DNA of 64,000 nt, taken from contig NC_084944.1 of assembly GCF_958298935.1 (NCBI RefSeq), positions 19,375,679 through 19,439,678 of the forward strand, read 5' to 3'. The notes beneath the pieces are model-generated. The model saw only the letters and a program-made list of their open reading frames with translations. It ran no database searches and was not told the DNA's origin. Shown piece by piece: positions 33,091 to 46,000 of this stretch (its first letter is position 1; every line of letters begins with the position of its first letter). The position numbers were made by a program, and so were the translations under genes. This DNA comes from Phragmites australis. Its lineage: Eukaryota > Streptophyta > Magnoliopsida > Poales > Poaceae.

Positions 33091-36000
33091 ATGGCAGATG
33101 GGGGTATTGTGGTAGCCATTTGCCAATACGGTGGAGAGTTCACTTCTGGCCCCAATGGTAATTTGATATACAAAGGAGGAGAAGCGCATGCTGTTGATGT
33201 CACTCGTGATATGTCACTGGAGAGCTTCAAGGATGAGGTGTCCAAGGTGTTCCATGTTGATGTCACTGACATGTCATTGAAGTACTTCCTTCCGAATAAT
33301 AACAGAACACTCATTACAATATCTTGCGATCGAGATTTGCAACGGATGGTTGATTTTACTACTAGTGCTGCCCAAGTGGATGTTTTCTTGATAAGTAGAG
33401 TGGAGAACAGGTATACTTTATTGTACCTTATCATTTAATAATTCATGTTTAAGAGCCAATGTCAAGCCTACGCTTATGTGATGCATGTTTTTCTCATTCT
33501 GGATATCCAGGAGTATCATAACTCACTCTGGAGCTTCCGCCATTAAACCTGGCTCTACTGCTCATGGTGACAAAAGGAAAAGGCCACCACCCAAAAACAA
33601 GTAGATCACACCGTACCAATTATCTTTATAGATGCCATCTATAACCCCCATATTTTTTCAGCATTACAGTCAATGTTATCTCTCTTTAGGGTATCCAAAA
33701 ATAACAAGAAGGCTCCCAATACTCCTGCCACTGCAGTTCAAGCTAGCGCCAATAATGTGAAACAGCCAAGACCAGTTACTGAAAACGATGACAACAGGTG
33801 CAATATCAATCTTCATGTAACTGCTATATCTTTGCATCCCTTCTTTGACGAAATGACAAGAGACCTTTCATTCAAAAGTGAAAGAGAAACAAAGTGTTAT
33901 GTACAAACGGCTTTAGAAGCCAAACAATGAGCCCCAACTGAGCTCAGGAACAATAAAGGTTAGTGCTACCTAAACAACACAATGGAAATAAACTCAACTG
34001 TAGCAATTCTGAGGAGCGGTTGATATCATCAGCCCCCTCATGGAAGCCGACCACTTTGTGATTCATCCTTCATCTTGAGAGCGACCTCAGAGGAAACCTT
34101 TTGCTCCGAAATGTTATGTACAATAAACTATTTCTATGTTCCCATTGAGAAAGATGTGTTGGTAACTATCTATTGCATGCCTAGGGAACACGCAAAGCAG
34201 CTATTTTAGGCCCCTTTAATTTCAAGAGTAGCCTCTTCTAGAGTCAAATTCAAAATACAATGCTTATTTTCGAGATGAGCATTGTGTCAATAGCGTGGTT
34301 AGCATATGTTTCCTGTGTACTTTATTTGCGACCAATGCATGGTTAATGCAGACTTAAGAATGTGTAGAGTTCAAAATTCTTGCCCATACGTTGATTTATG
34401 TAGGCTAACTATCTGGTTCCATGGTCCACACAAGATGGTTACAGTGTAGGCATCTTTACAACATAGTTTTCTTTTCCTTTCATTGTTTTAACTTGTAACT
34501 GCTAAGGAATACAATATCTTGGCAGAATGAGCTTTTTACCTAGTTTTACGGATGACGCCACGTCCTCAGATTTTTTGTGCAATGATTATATGTACTGACT
34601 ACATACTATATGATCCATATTTCAGCCGTATAAGTTTTTCTAGTTGGTTCTGTTAACATTGTTTCTTCACCATTTGAAGGAGTTATAGTTTCACTTTTAT
34701 GGAGTATGAACCCTACTTCTTAGTTTTGTCAAATATCACAGAATGATTTGATCAAGATATGTGGCTGATGCCATTGCATATTCAGCAACCATGTATAGTA
34801 GGTGTCATGATTCTAACGATTGTGCTCCTCGTAATTGGGAGACATCCCTTGCCATGTATTGTAATCTGTAATCTGCTATAAATAGATTATAACCTTGTTT
34901 TGGGTGTTGTGTGGCAAATCATTTTTTTTTATCTTGGCATTAGAGCCTTGATCTGCTTTCTCTCCCATCCACCATGACTTCCGCTAGCTCTCCCATCTCC
35001 CAAACCTCTGGTGCCATCATCTTCACTACAACTGTCACCCTGCCCACCTCTTCTTCCCTCAGCGGATCCATCACTTTGCGCCTGAACCGCACCAACTTCC
35101 TACTCTGGAAAGCTCAAGTTGTGCCGGTCTTGTCCGGCGCCAACTACTTCGGCTACTTGGATGGATCCATCGCCGCCCCGGTGCGCATGATCACTAAGGG
35201 CACAGGCGACGCTGCGCGCCAGGTGATCTGTCCGACATGGCTCACCTAGTACCGCCAGGACCAGACGGTCCTTGGTATCCTCAATTCCTCCATGCATGAG
35301 GATGTCCTATGCCAGATGATGGGCATCACGTCCTCTGCCCAGGCCTGAGCAACCCTCCATGCCATGTTCGCGGCACAGAGTTGGGCAAGCACCATCAACG
35401 TCCGTTCTCAACTGGCGAACACGAAGGACAACGCCATCACTGAGTATTTCCAGAAGATGAAGGTCCTCGCCGATTCAATGGCAGCCATCAGCCATCTCTG
35501 GCATCATGGCCGGTTTAAGGCCAGCATACGATGCTCTCATGGCGCCTCTCACGGTCTTCAACACTCCGGTGACCCTCACCGACTTCTATGCCATGCTTCT
35601 GACCTATAAGCCGCAACAGGACCTCCACGTGCAGGCCGACGACTTGACCTCCTCCACTAATAACGTCGTCCGCTACAACAACAATCAAGTTCACAACACC
35701 TAGCCCGTCACGAGGGCAATGGAAATCGCGGTGGCGGGTGTGGGGGCGAACAGTCCCGGGGCTGTGGACGCGATCGTGTAGGAGGATGCAATCGGCCCAA
35801 TGCCAGGTGTGCGGCATCTATGGGCATGAGGCGCTGGTGTCGCAATCGCTTCAACCATGCGTATTAGGCTGAAGATCGTCATCATGTCGGCAATGTTGCG
35901 ACTACTCACGGCTATGATGGTGACGCCAATTGGTACTTCGACACCGGCGCCATCGATCACCTCACCGGCAACCTCGATCGCCTGACCGTCCATGAGCGCT

Positions 36001-39000
36001 ACAATGGGAAGGATCAAGTGCAAGTAGCCAACGGCACAAGTTTGCAAATTTTGCACATTGGACATTCTAAACTTCCTGGCTCCTCTTTAGCACTTAAGAA
36101 TATCCTTCATGTACCTCAAATTCATAAACATCTTTTGTCTGTTCATCGCCTTGTTTCCGATAATAATGTGTTTATCGAGTTTCATCCACATTCTTTCTTT
36201 GTCAAGGACCGAGCAACAAAGAAAATTCTTCTACAAGGTAGAAGTCGTGGTGGACTGTATCCCTTTCCCATCTGCCCGTCGTCCGCATCATCTTCAAGTC
36301 ATCAAGCTTTCTCAGGGTTTAAGCTCATGTCGAGTCAATGGCATCAACGCTTAGGTCATCCTTCAAATAATATTGTCGAGTCTGTCGTCCGGTCTAATAA
36401 TCTCCCATGTTCTTCTCATAAAGAATTTCTTGTGTGTGATGCGTGCCAGTGCGCTAAGAGTCATCAATTGCCTTACAATGCTCCTACTTGAGTCACCACT
36501 GAACCAGTTGAACAGTTGAACTCATTCATACTGATGTTTGGGGTCTTGCTCTTGCATCTTCGGGTGGTTTCAAGTTTTCTGTTAGTTTTGTTGATGATTT
36601 CAGTCGTTTTACATGGATTTATCTTCTCAAACATAAATCTGATGTAGAGCAAGTATTCTATGTATTCCAAAATCATGTTGAGTGACTTCTTAAAACCAAA
36701 ATCCGCGCCGTCCAGTTTGACTAGGGTGGTGAGTATCATCTTCATTAACACTTTAAGCGCACTGGCATTTCTCATCGAATTTCATGTCCACACATCCCAG
36801 CAAAATGGGATTGCTGAACATAACCACCGACATCTTGTTGAAACCGGCCTAGCTCTTCTTGCTTAGTCCTCTCTTCCGGTTCGCTACTAGGATGAGGCTT
36901 TCCTCACAGCGTGCTATCTTATTAATCGCATGCTTAGCAAACTTCTTCAGAACATGCCACCAATAACTCGACTCCTAAACATCTCTCCTGATTACTCCTT
37001 CCTTCGTATTTTCGATTGTGCGTGTTGGCCTAGTCTGTGGAAGTATAACACTCGTAAGCTAGAATTTCGTTCTACCATGTGTACCTTCCTAGGTTACAGT
37101 CCATACCACAAAGGTTACAAATGCCTAGATAGGTCCACATACACATCTACATCTCTCGTGACGTCATCTTTGATGAACGAGTGTTTCCATTTGCTTCCGG
37201 TGCTGCGCCAGACTTATCTACTCTCACTAATCCAGTTTCTTTTCCTTTGACCGAGCCAATAGTGCAGAATGCTCATGTGCGAAATTATAACCTATCGTTG
37301 TTGCCTACTAACCTTTCTGATGCAGCTGCAGCTAAGATTGACTCTAGCTCGGACGCAGTGCGGACACGTGGAGAGTCCGGTGTCGCGCGTGCGCCAAACA
37401 CTAGAGCATCCTGCGATGCATTTGCTTTCTCGGGCCCTGCTGCCCCTGTTGGTGTTTCACCATAGGTTGTTGCTAGCGGTGTGCCAAGAGCTTCAGCTTC
37501 CCCAGCTCCAGCCATGACTCCAGCTCTTGCTCTGACTCTTGAGCTTGAGGCTTTTGCTTCTTCATCGTCTACTTCACCGGCTTCGGCGTTAGCCCCCGCT
37601 CCCGCTCCTGAGCGTGCACACCAAATGATTACTCGCCTGCGTGACAATATTGTGCAGCCTCGACGGCTTACTGACGGAGCTGTCCACTATGATCCCTCGT
37701 GTCGGGCTTTCTTTGCGGAGCCTACATCTCATCGTCAGGCTCTTGCTGATCCGGCGTGGCGCACGGCCATGGAAGTAGAATACAGTGCTCTGCAGCACAA
37801 CAAGACCTAGAGTCTAGTTCCTCGGCCTTCTGACACTAATGTTGTTAGCTGCAAATGGGTGTTTAAGACCAAGCACAAAGCAGACGGTTCTCTTGACAAG
37901 CATAAAGCTCGTCTTGTCGCGCGCGGTTTCACTCAACAATATGGTATTGATTACTTCGACACTTTCAGTCCTATTATCAAACCAACTACTATTCGTCTGG
38001 TGTTATCTTTGGCTATGGCTCGTGGTTGGCATTTGCGCCAGGTGGATGTCAGTAATGCCTTTTTGCATGGTCTGCTCAATGAAGATGTCTATATGCATCA
38101 GCCATCTAGCTTAGAGGATCCTCATCGCCCTCATTTTGTGTGCAAACTCCACAAGGCTATCTATGGCTTAAAGCAGTCTCCGCGAGCTTGGTATTCTCGT
38201 CTGAGTGACAAGCTTCATCAGCTGGGCTTTGTTTCCTCCAAGGTTGATGCATCCTTATTCGTGTTCCATCATGGAGGCGTTACCATCTATATGCTCGTGT
38301 ATGTTGATGACATTGTCATTGTTGGCTCTTCCTCTCGTGCAGTTGATAATCTTCTTCGTCAGCTCTCTGCTGATTTTCCTATCAAGGATCTTGGCCGTGT
38401 GGATTACTTCCTTGGACTTGAGGCTGCTTACAACTCAGGGGGAATGACACTCACATAGCGCAAGTATGCCACTGATCTGCTACACCGTGTGTATGGAGAA
38501 TTGCAAGTCAGTCTCTACACCAATGGTAGTCACAGAAAAATTATCAAGCACTCTCGGTCAAGCACTTAGTGATGATGATGCTTTCAAGTATCGAAGTATT
38601 GTCGAGGGACTGCAATATCTCACCTTGACGAGGCCTGATATCTCTTTTGCGGTCAACGAAGTGTGCCAATTTCTGTCTAAACCTATCAATGTGCACTGGG
38701 AAGCTGTCAAACGGATACTACGTTATGTGAAGGGAACCCTCTCTATTGGGCTCAGCTTTAAGAAGTCATCCTCCTTGCTTCTCAGTGTGTTTACAGATGC
38801 TGACTAGGCCGGTTGTACTGATGATCGCCGGTCCACAGGAGGGTTCGCTGTCTTCTTTGGACCGAATCTTATCTCTTGGAGCGCCCGAAGGCAACCTACG
38901 GTATCTCGGTCCAGTACTGAAGCTGAGTACAAGGCTCTCTCAAATGGTACGGCTAAGTCACATGGATCCAGTCATTATTGCGAGAATTGAGAATTCCACA

Positions 39001-41665
39001 GCCTAGACCACCTGTTCTATGGTGTGATAACCTGGGTGCTACTTATCTCACGGCAAATCCTGTGTTTCACGCACACACAAAGCACACTGAGGTAGACTTC
39101 CATTTTGTCAAGGAAAAGGTTGCGCTTGGAGTGCTTGAAGTTCGTTTTGTATCTTTTGCTGATCAGGTGGCTGACGCGTTCACTAAACCGGCTACAAAGA
39201 TCATGATCGATCGCCTTAGACGCAATCTGAACCTAGTTTCTACCGGTTGACATTGTGGGGGAATGTCAAATATCACAGAATGGTTTGATCAAGATATGTG
39301 GCTGATGCCATTTCATATTCCGCAACCATGTATAGTAGGTGCCGTGATTCTAGCGATCTGTAATCTGCTATAAATAGATTATAATCCTGTTTTGGGTTTT
39401 GTGTGGCAAATCATTTTTTTATCTAGTTTGATCAAATAATGCTAAGTGAACTTCTGCTCTAGTTTATCTTGAATGTCTTTTGCAGTCTCGAGCTTATATG
39501 TCATTTATTGTTTGCAATCTTATAAAATCGGAACCGTTACTTGCTTCGTTGATTAGTCAGTGGTTCTGTTTTGTCATTTTGTGACCCTATGTTGCCCATT
39601 CTCAGTTGCTATTATCATATTTCTGAAACTAGGGTTTTCCAACTTGAATTTGGAAGTGATGTTGCCTTTGCCACCACAGCTGGAGGTGCTTCCGCCACAC
39701 CAGGCATTCTGGATCAGCAAAATCTTGCTCTTGTTGATAGCATGCCTAGGTAATTTTGTTGTCATCTCATGTCTTTCACTCCGAAATGTTTTGTAGAAGG
39801 TTCTAGTATCACAGATGTTGGAAACTATGCATGATTTTTGCAGGGAACCAGTTGGGCTCTTTGATGATTCAGGCAACCCATATGTTGGTTCTGAGCTCAC
39901 TGCAGAACCTCAGCTGGGGCTTGACAATCCTATTGTGTTTTGGGATGACATTATCAAAGGTGTAGGTCAAGAATTTGATAATGTGAAGGAGTTCCGTGCT
40001 CAGTTGTGCAAGTATGCCATTGGAAAAGGATTTGCGTATCGATTCATAAAAAATGAAACCACTCGCGTAACCGTAAAATGTGTGGCGGAGGGCTGCACGT
40101 GGCGCTTGCATGCATCCGAGTCATCTCGTAGCAAGAAGTTTGTTATCAAGAAAATGACAGATGAGCATACATGTGGAGGAGGAAGTGGAGAAGGTCAGCG
40201 CCGTGCGACAAGACAGTGGCTGACCACCATCATTAAGGAGAAGCTGCATGATAATCCAATGTTGAAGCCAAAGGACCTCGTCAAAGAAATATATGAACAA
40301 TATGGAGTTACACTAACCTATTCACAGGTCTGGCGAGGTAAAGAAGTAGCGCAGAAGGAACTGTATCATGCTATCAGGGAGACTTACAGCCATTTGCCCT
40401 GGTATTGTCAGAGGCTTTTGGAGACTAACCCAGGAAGTATAGCTTTGTTGTCTCCAATGGTGGATACAAAGTTCCGTCGCTTTTTTGTTGCATTCCATGC
40501 TTCTTTGCATGGCTTTGCAAACGGGTGCAGGCCCCTCTTATTTCTTGACAAGGTTCCACTGAAAGCGACAAATGAGTACAAGTTGCTGGTGGCCGCTGCA
40601 GTTGATGCAGATGATGGTGTCTTCCCAGTGGCATTTAATGTAGTTGAAGACGAAAATTATGAGAGCTGGGTTTGGTTCTTAATGCAGCTGAAATTTGCTC
40701 TCCAAAATCACAACTACCCTTACAATGCCATGACATTCTTGTCCACTGGACAAAAGGGTCTGGATGCTGCAGTTTCTCAAGCTTTTGAAGATAGCCACCA
40801 TGCCTTCTGTTTGCATCATATCATGGAGGAATTCAAAGGAGAGCTAAGGAAGGGACCATGGTCACAGCAAATAAGAGAGGGGATGATTGAGGATTTTACT
40901 CGTGCTGCCCAAGCATGCAGCATCGAGGATTTTAACGCCTCCATTGAGATCATAAGGAATATATCCACTGAAGCTGCTGATTGGATCATTGCAAGCAAGC
41001 CAGAGCATTGGTCTGATGCCATTTTTAGAGGCTGTCGGTATGATCACTTCTCCTCGAACATTGTTGATGCCTTCAATAACTGGATACCAACCAAGAAGGA
41101 GGGTTCAATAGTGCTGATGATAGACTCGTTGAGAACGAAAATTATGGAGGTTATAGAATCAAGGCGTGAAGCTTGCAAGGCGTGGTCAGGGCCTTTGACA
41201 CCTTCCATGGAATACAAAGCGCAGGATGAGATGTTGAAGGCTAGTAAGATGACTGTGCTGTGCTCCTCCGAAACTGTGTTTGAAGTGCGGGGCAACGCAA
41301 TTTTTGTCGTTAATCTTGCAAATTGGGAATGCACCTGCCGGAGGTGGCAACTTTCCGGCCTCCCCTGCGTACATGCTATTGCTGTGTTCAACAGGATTGG
41401 GCGATCTTTCTATGACTACTGCTCAAAGTTTTTCAGAATAGAAAGCTACCATTTGACTTATTCAGGAACGATCTTCCCAATACCTGATATGGATTCTGTT
41501 GATTTTAGTGTTGGGGCAAATTCAGTTCCACCTCCCAAACCACGTACATCAGATAAACCAAGAAGGAAGCGGTTTAACCCCAACAAGATAACCACTGTTA
41601 TACGACTCTGCAGCAGGTGCAAGCAAGCAGGCCACAATAAGGCAACCTGTGAAGCTATCTTGTAG
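33091..41665 (+). CDS. MUSTANG-like domesticated Mutator transposase with PB1 domain (818 aa, five coding exons)
   Basis: Exons 33091-33410, 33511-33600, 33690-33797, 39633-39749 and 39844-41665 join at GT/AG sites in one phase throughout (each junction after the second codon base), giving 818 residues without a stop. Domains: PB1 (about 8-105), basic linker, MuDR-type DNA-binding domain with WCX2C-like zinc residues (about 245-325), MULE DDE domain (about 445-625), SWIM finger CTC...CVH (708-722), CCHC knuckle (801-814). A PB1 domain on a MULE transposase is the mark of the MUG-B branch of the MUSTANG family, which are host genes acting as nuclear regulators. Key catalytic positions are changed, and no terminal inverted repeats are visible. 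Intron 4 is 5,835 bp because of element E. Confidence 0.88.
33798..34721 (+). other. Intron 4 of the MUSTANG-like gene, part before the copia insertion
   Basis: Starts at a GTGCAA donor. AT-rich, with no other gene seen. Confidence 0.6.
34722..34726. repeat. Target-site duplication of element E, left (AGTTT)
   Basis: Repeated at 39425-39429, directly after the 3' LTR. Confidence 0.85.
34727..34934 (+). repeat. 5' LTR of element E (208 bp)
   Basis: Matches 39264-39424 except for a ~47-bp segment (around 34821-34867) missing from the 3' copy. Contains TATAAATA (34877-34884), conserved in the 3' LTR. Confidence 0.9.
34935..34947 (+). other. Primer-binding site of element E
   Basis: TGGCATTAGAGCC against the ideal TGGTATCAGAGCC for Met-tRNA; two mismatches, directly after the LTR. 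Confidence 0.75.
34974..35850 (+). pseudogene. Gag of element E
   Basis: ATG in a good context (accATGac). The N-terminal segment has the copia gag sense [26 protein letters not shown], stopped at 35247. Later pieces in other positions read as the [12 protein letters not shown] region (35500-35640) and a Gly/Arg-rich zinc-knuckle remnant near 35795. Stops and frameshifts prevent a full product. Confidence 0.75.
35920..37460 (+). pseudogene. Protease and integrase of element E
   Basis: The protease motif [13 protein letters not shown] (35929-35967) has Ile for the usual Ser after DTGA. The pre-integrase zinc domain is readable ([31 protein letters not shown]; 36340-36478). The integrase core is broken by stops (36489, 36721, 36866), with [20 protein letters not shown] at 36787-36850 covering the catalytic Glu region. 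Confidence 0.8.
37480..39250 (+). pseudogene. Reverse transcriptase and RNase H of element E
   Basis: Ala/Pro/Ser-rich linker, then copia reverse transcriptase: [28 protein letters not shown] sense at 37863, [27 protein letters not shown] and the catalytic [13 protein letters not shown] (38290-38330, intact YVDD). A stop at 38456 and further ones follow. RNase H ends near 39250 with [11 protein letters not shown] (39160-39195), a copia hallmark. Confidence 0.85.
39264..39424 (+). repeat. 3' LTR of element E (161 bp)
   Basis: Preceded by the purine tract GTGGGGGAA. A ~47-bp internal deletion relative to the 5' copy. Confidence 0.9.
39425..39429. repeat. Target-site duplication of element E, right (AGTTT)
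   Basis: Identical to 34722-34726. Confidence 0.85.
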
Positions 41666-42830
41666 AAAAAAGTAACTTCATCTCGAGTATGTATAGCAGG
41701 TACATTTTATCTTTTGCCTTACTTTGAAATTTTCTCCCTACATTTTCCTCAAAATAAGATAACCGCATTCCTTGAATTATTTAAGTTTTTTATGTTCTTG
41801 CTGGACATCTTATATATGTAAACTGAAGTCCGCAATGCCCTGTAGAATGATTATACAGAAAACTATTTTCTCACTTGCTTGCACATCTATGTCAGTATTG
41901 TTGTCTTTCATACATAAAAGAAATTACTCTTGAAGTTGATAATGAATAAAATCATTCTAATGTTGCTTTTAGAGTAAGATGACACGAATAATGCAAATGA
42001 TAGGTGCCAATCATTTGGATTGTTTTCCTGATTACTTTGATTTGGTCTTCTAAACTTTTAAGCTTTGTGATTCTAAGCAGTACATTATAAATTTTGTTAC
42101 TAATAAGTATATTTTATCATTGCTTGGTGACACGCTTTTCACTGCAGAAGCATCTGCTGTTCTACCTTAAATGATGCAATAGCATAGTACAGTTTGCTGA
42201 CATGTGTTTTCCTCTGCTGAACTTACCCTTTCCAGGGTGACCTAAGGATCATATCAGAGGAATTCTGATTATTGCTTTTACATTACTGTTGTCAACTTTG
42301 AGTACTTGCCGTACTCACCGTTGAACTCCTACATCTGTTTCACCATTTCGGTGTCAAGGTCTGAAGTTTTGCTAGAGCTGGCTGATGAGAACATGGTAGG
42401 TGTTTTTGGTGATCTAAATTGGTGAAGATATAGCCTTCTTCGTTGTTCTGGTGCTGCCTGCTATTTGTAGTTTCTTGGATGGAAAGGGAGATGGGATATC
42501 AGGCATATGATTCTTCATATGTGTGAGCTGCAACTTAATCTACTGTAGTGGGGCAATGATAAGGTGCTAGGTTCCAGTGATGTCACTGAAACCGCGTCGA
42601 TCATTCAGTTGGGAACTCTAGGTAGTCCATAATTTTATCGTTTAGATGAACCAATGTTTATTCTCATGTAGATCTGTGTACATGCTATGATTGATGTTTA
42701 CTGTTACAGTTCTGCTAGTGCAACTGCTGTGTGCTCTTAGATGGAGTAAACATTCATTTGTTGCCCTCTATAAATTCTGAGACGAGTACTGTTGCAGCAA
42801 TATTGATAGATATTGCTGCAGTACTATAGT
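41666..42830 (+). other. 3' untranslated region and downstream flank of the MUSTANG-like gene
   Basis: AT-rich, no open frame of note. Several AATAAA-like motifs (for example 41943-41948) could serve polyadenylation. No gene seen. Confidence 0.4.
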
Positions 42831-44690
42831 GGTCCATCTTCTTGTTGCCATGTTGCCATGGGTGATTTACAGATCAAGCTATATATTCCTATTGTCCCAC
42901 CTGCCGTTGCTTGCAATTGATCTGATGGCCATGGTTGAAAAGAAGAATGTGCCTGTGTGTACGATTCATGGACAATACTAAAAAGGTGTGCTTGAAAGTT
43001 GCCGGAAGGTTGCATGGTATTTGCCCGGCAAGGAGTCATATACAACTACTTATCTGAGCCTGAAAAAAATGCATGTAAATTAGTCTAGTGATGATGACTA
43101 CTTATCAGAATTTATGTTGAACTAATGAGTCATGATTTAAGGAAGAATCCGCATCATGCAATTTTTCTCCAAAAATTACACCCAAACAATTACAAATGAA
43201 TGAATCACCCATGAATCCAACGAGACCAGAGGCAAATACATCAAACGGAGTATTTTTCTTATCATTTTTTTAATATACTCCTATAAAATAAACGAATTAT
43301 GATAGATCTGAACGATCTTCGATGTACATATTACATAATCAAACGATCTATAATCAAAGTTGGTCTCCAGTCTTCCTCGTCTCAATTGTTTGCAAACTTT
43401 CAATCAATTTGAGACATGTAATTAATAGACGCTAAAGTATTAATGCACTATTATTTTCTTCTATCTATAGGGTGCATATTCAGCTTTTTGTTTTTCAAAT
43501 TTTTCTTGTGAAAATTTTGACCTCTGTCACAAGTGTGAACACGTGTGTGGTTACTAGTTTCCTTAATAATCGACGTTGCATTCTAGTCACAGCCATGTGT
43601 ACATGCCAACGTGTGCGATTTTGGCCCCCATATGCACCGTCCAAGCAAGTTTTACGGTTCATTTGAGTATCTATCAATTGTTTGAACAGCTACACCTACT
43701 TTGCAAGTAATTATAAGCAGAGTTCACCTTCTTGGTAAGATAATCACCAGGGACAAAATTATTGAAATTATAAAATGTAAGTTTTCTTGTTTTTTTGAAC
43801 GAAAATTTAGAACAAAAAATTGAAAATTTTCGTCTAAAAATCTGGTTCAGATTTAGAACCACCCAAACATCCTTCCAAAATTCAACCTTTAGGCCACACA
43901 TTGGTACCGGACCTGTCCAAAATTGCTCATAGTCCCATCCATATCTACGAATATGTGAAAGTACACCAAAATTCCTAGAATTGGGGGAAGATGGTGCGAG
44001 TGGAAGTGGATAGGTAAAAGAGAATTGTCTAAATGAGAATTATTCTATATCTAGCAAACATGATCTTTCAGTGGTCAAAATACACATGTTTTTTTTTCTC
44101 TGAATCTACTAAGTAAGCACTCAATAAATGTAACACATATAACCTACTAATAACAATTGATTCAGCATGCTGCAATGAATTGCTGACATTTCTAAATAGA
44201 CTACAAGTTCATATACAGATGGCAAGTGAAACCCTCTTTGCAGCAAAGGTAAAGCAAGTTAGTAGTTAATGGGGGAAGAAATATTTCATATCTGCAACAA
44301 AGGAGCTTCTGTTTGTTTTCTTCTTCCTTTGATTTTCTTGTTCCCTGATATAGCAGCATATTGATTCATTTCTCCTTCTCCACTTCTTATTTTTTCTATC
44401 TCCATTTATCTTCTTTCATCCTGGGTGCTGCTACACGCTCTCCCCACTGGACCGATCAGGTTAGGTGAGGAGGAGGCCGCGGAGGAAACATCCGGTGCCG
44501 GAATGTAGCAGTGACGATCACACTGTGCTGACCTAGAGTGCCATCGGCTAGCGGCTTCTTTACCTCACATAATTGCGCCTTACGCTAGCGCTAGGGTGCC
44601 CGGGCTTGAGGCCGCTATTGCCCACGCCGTCTTAGCTAGAGGGCCCTGCCAACTGCTTTGGCCTGATATGCCGCCGTTGACTGCCTACAT
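42831..44690. other. Intergenic stretch without a recognised gene
   Basis: Mostly AT-rich, with a GC-rich patch at 44410-44690 that is cut by the LTR of element F. Short open frames on both strands lack domains. I see nothing else I can support. Confidence 0.4.
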
Positions 44691-45021
44691 TGTTGAGTTA
44701 ATCTAGTTGCTTTCGGTAAGCAATTAGAGACCTAAACAAAGTAGGTCTATGTTTTCTAGTTAAAGTAGGAATCAAATGCATATCCTAGTCTTATCATGGT
44801 AAGTTCAACCTACAAGTATATAAGTAGGGCAAGTGGTCTAGTTTTGTAACAAGCAACGAAAACAAAAACAGAAATAAGAAAACAAGGAGGCACGATACGT
44901 AACTCTAGCCAAGAGCGATTATGTTTTGTTGTATTTGACGACTTGCCGTACCTTACAGATTTTGTCATATTCGTAAGAGTTCGAGTTCGTTCTGCACATC
45001 AAGGTATTGGGCAAAGAACCA
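44691..45021 (+). repeat. 5' LTR of element F
   Basis: Similar to 60934-61258 along its length with many substitutions. Contains a TATATAAG motif (44816-44823). Confidence 0.85.
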
Positions 45022-45026
45022 ATCTT

Positions 45027-45038
45027 TGGTATAGAGCC
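45027..45038 (+). other. Primer-binding site of element F
   Basis: TGGTATAGAGCC, the Met-tRNA primer site with one base missing (TGGTATCAGAGCC expected). Confidence 0.7.
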
Positions 45039-45057
45039 TAGGTGGGCGAAGTGATGT

Positions 45058-46000
45058 CCGAAGATGAAGTTGATCCAATGAAGAAAGGCATCATCAAGTT
45101 GAGAGGCACCTCAATCCCAATCCAATACCCAACGCTAAGCGAAATGAACTATGGCATATGGGCCGTCAAGATGAAGATAATCTTGCGTTTGCTAAGGGTA
45201 ATGGTAGGTGATTGAAGGTGGAGACAAATACGACAACAAGGATCAAGGCGCCATTGTGTCCATCTCTCAAGCTGTATCGAACGACGTGATGATGTCCATC
45301 ACGGACAAGGAGACAATGAAGGGAGCTTGGGAAGCGATAAGAGAGAAGCGGATTGGTGAAGATCACATCAAGAAGGTACGCGCACATGAGCTAATACAAC
45401 AACTAAACCAATTGTGCATGGAGAACTCAGAGACGACCAACGAGTACTCCATGAAGCTCACCTCACTAGTAGGTGAGATCTGCTCTCTTAGCATAAAGCT
45501 AGATGACAGTGACATTGTCGAGAAATTATTCAGTTCAATTCCAGAGCGGTTCCTCCATATTATTCAAACAATTGAATAGTTCGGCGATGTAGTGGGGGAT
45601 GTTGGTCTCAGAGGCGATCGACCGTCTTAGTACTTTTGAGGAAGGGATCAAGGGACGGAGACACTCAAAGGATGGAGGAGAGTATCTTCTCCCCACCAAA
45701 GCCAAGTGGGAAACAAGAAACAAGAAGAAAGAAAAAAAGCGACTAGGGCTCCAACAACACCACTATAGGAGGGCGAAACGGAAGAGGTCATGGACACATG
45801 GACACGGATGCAGTCAGGGCAGAGGCTGAGAAGATGGCAAACATGCCGGTGATGAAAGAAAGCCACCTTACTCTGAGCCAACCGTAGTCAAGTGCTTCAA
45901 CTACAATAATTATGGACACTTTGGTAAACAATGTCCCAAACCAAGCCACAAAGAAAGGGCTAATCTTGTCATAAAGCAGAACGATGATGAGCCAGCACTG
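45058..46000 (+). pseudogene. Gag of element F
   Basis: Starts near 45054 with MSEDEVDPMKKG-type sense. After a frameshift near 45205, a UBN2-like gag runs at 45208-45579 (ETMKGAWEAIREK, LCMENSETTNEY). The zinc knuckle near 45890-45935 reads CFNYNNYGHFGKQC, with Tyr for the second Cys. Stops follow at 45577 and 45828. Confidence 0.78.

Larger units (their letters stand above)
34727..39424 (+). mobile_element. Ty1/copia element E inside intron 4, same orientation as the gene, decayed
   Basis: Short LTRs (TGTCAAATATC...TTATCT) flanked by the 5-bp duplication AGTTT. Order gag, protease, integrase, reverse transcriptase, RNase H is copia type. About nine substitutions separate the LTRs over ~160 shared bases, so the insertion is not recent. 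Many stops interrupt the polyprotein. It sits ~930 bp into the intron and 204 bp before the next exon, and must be spliced out with the intron for the host protein to be made. Confidence 0.92.
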
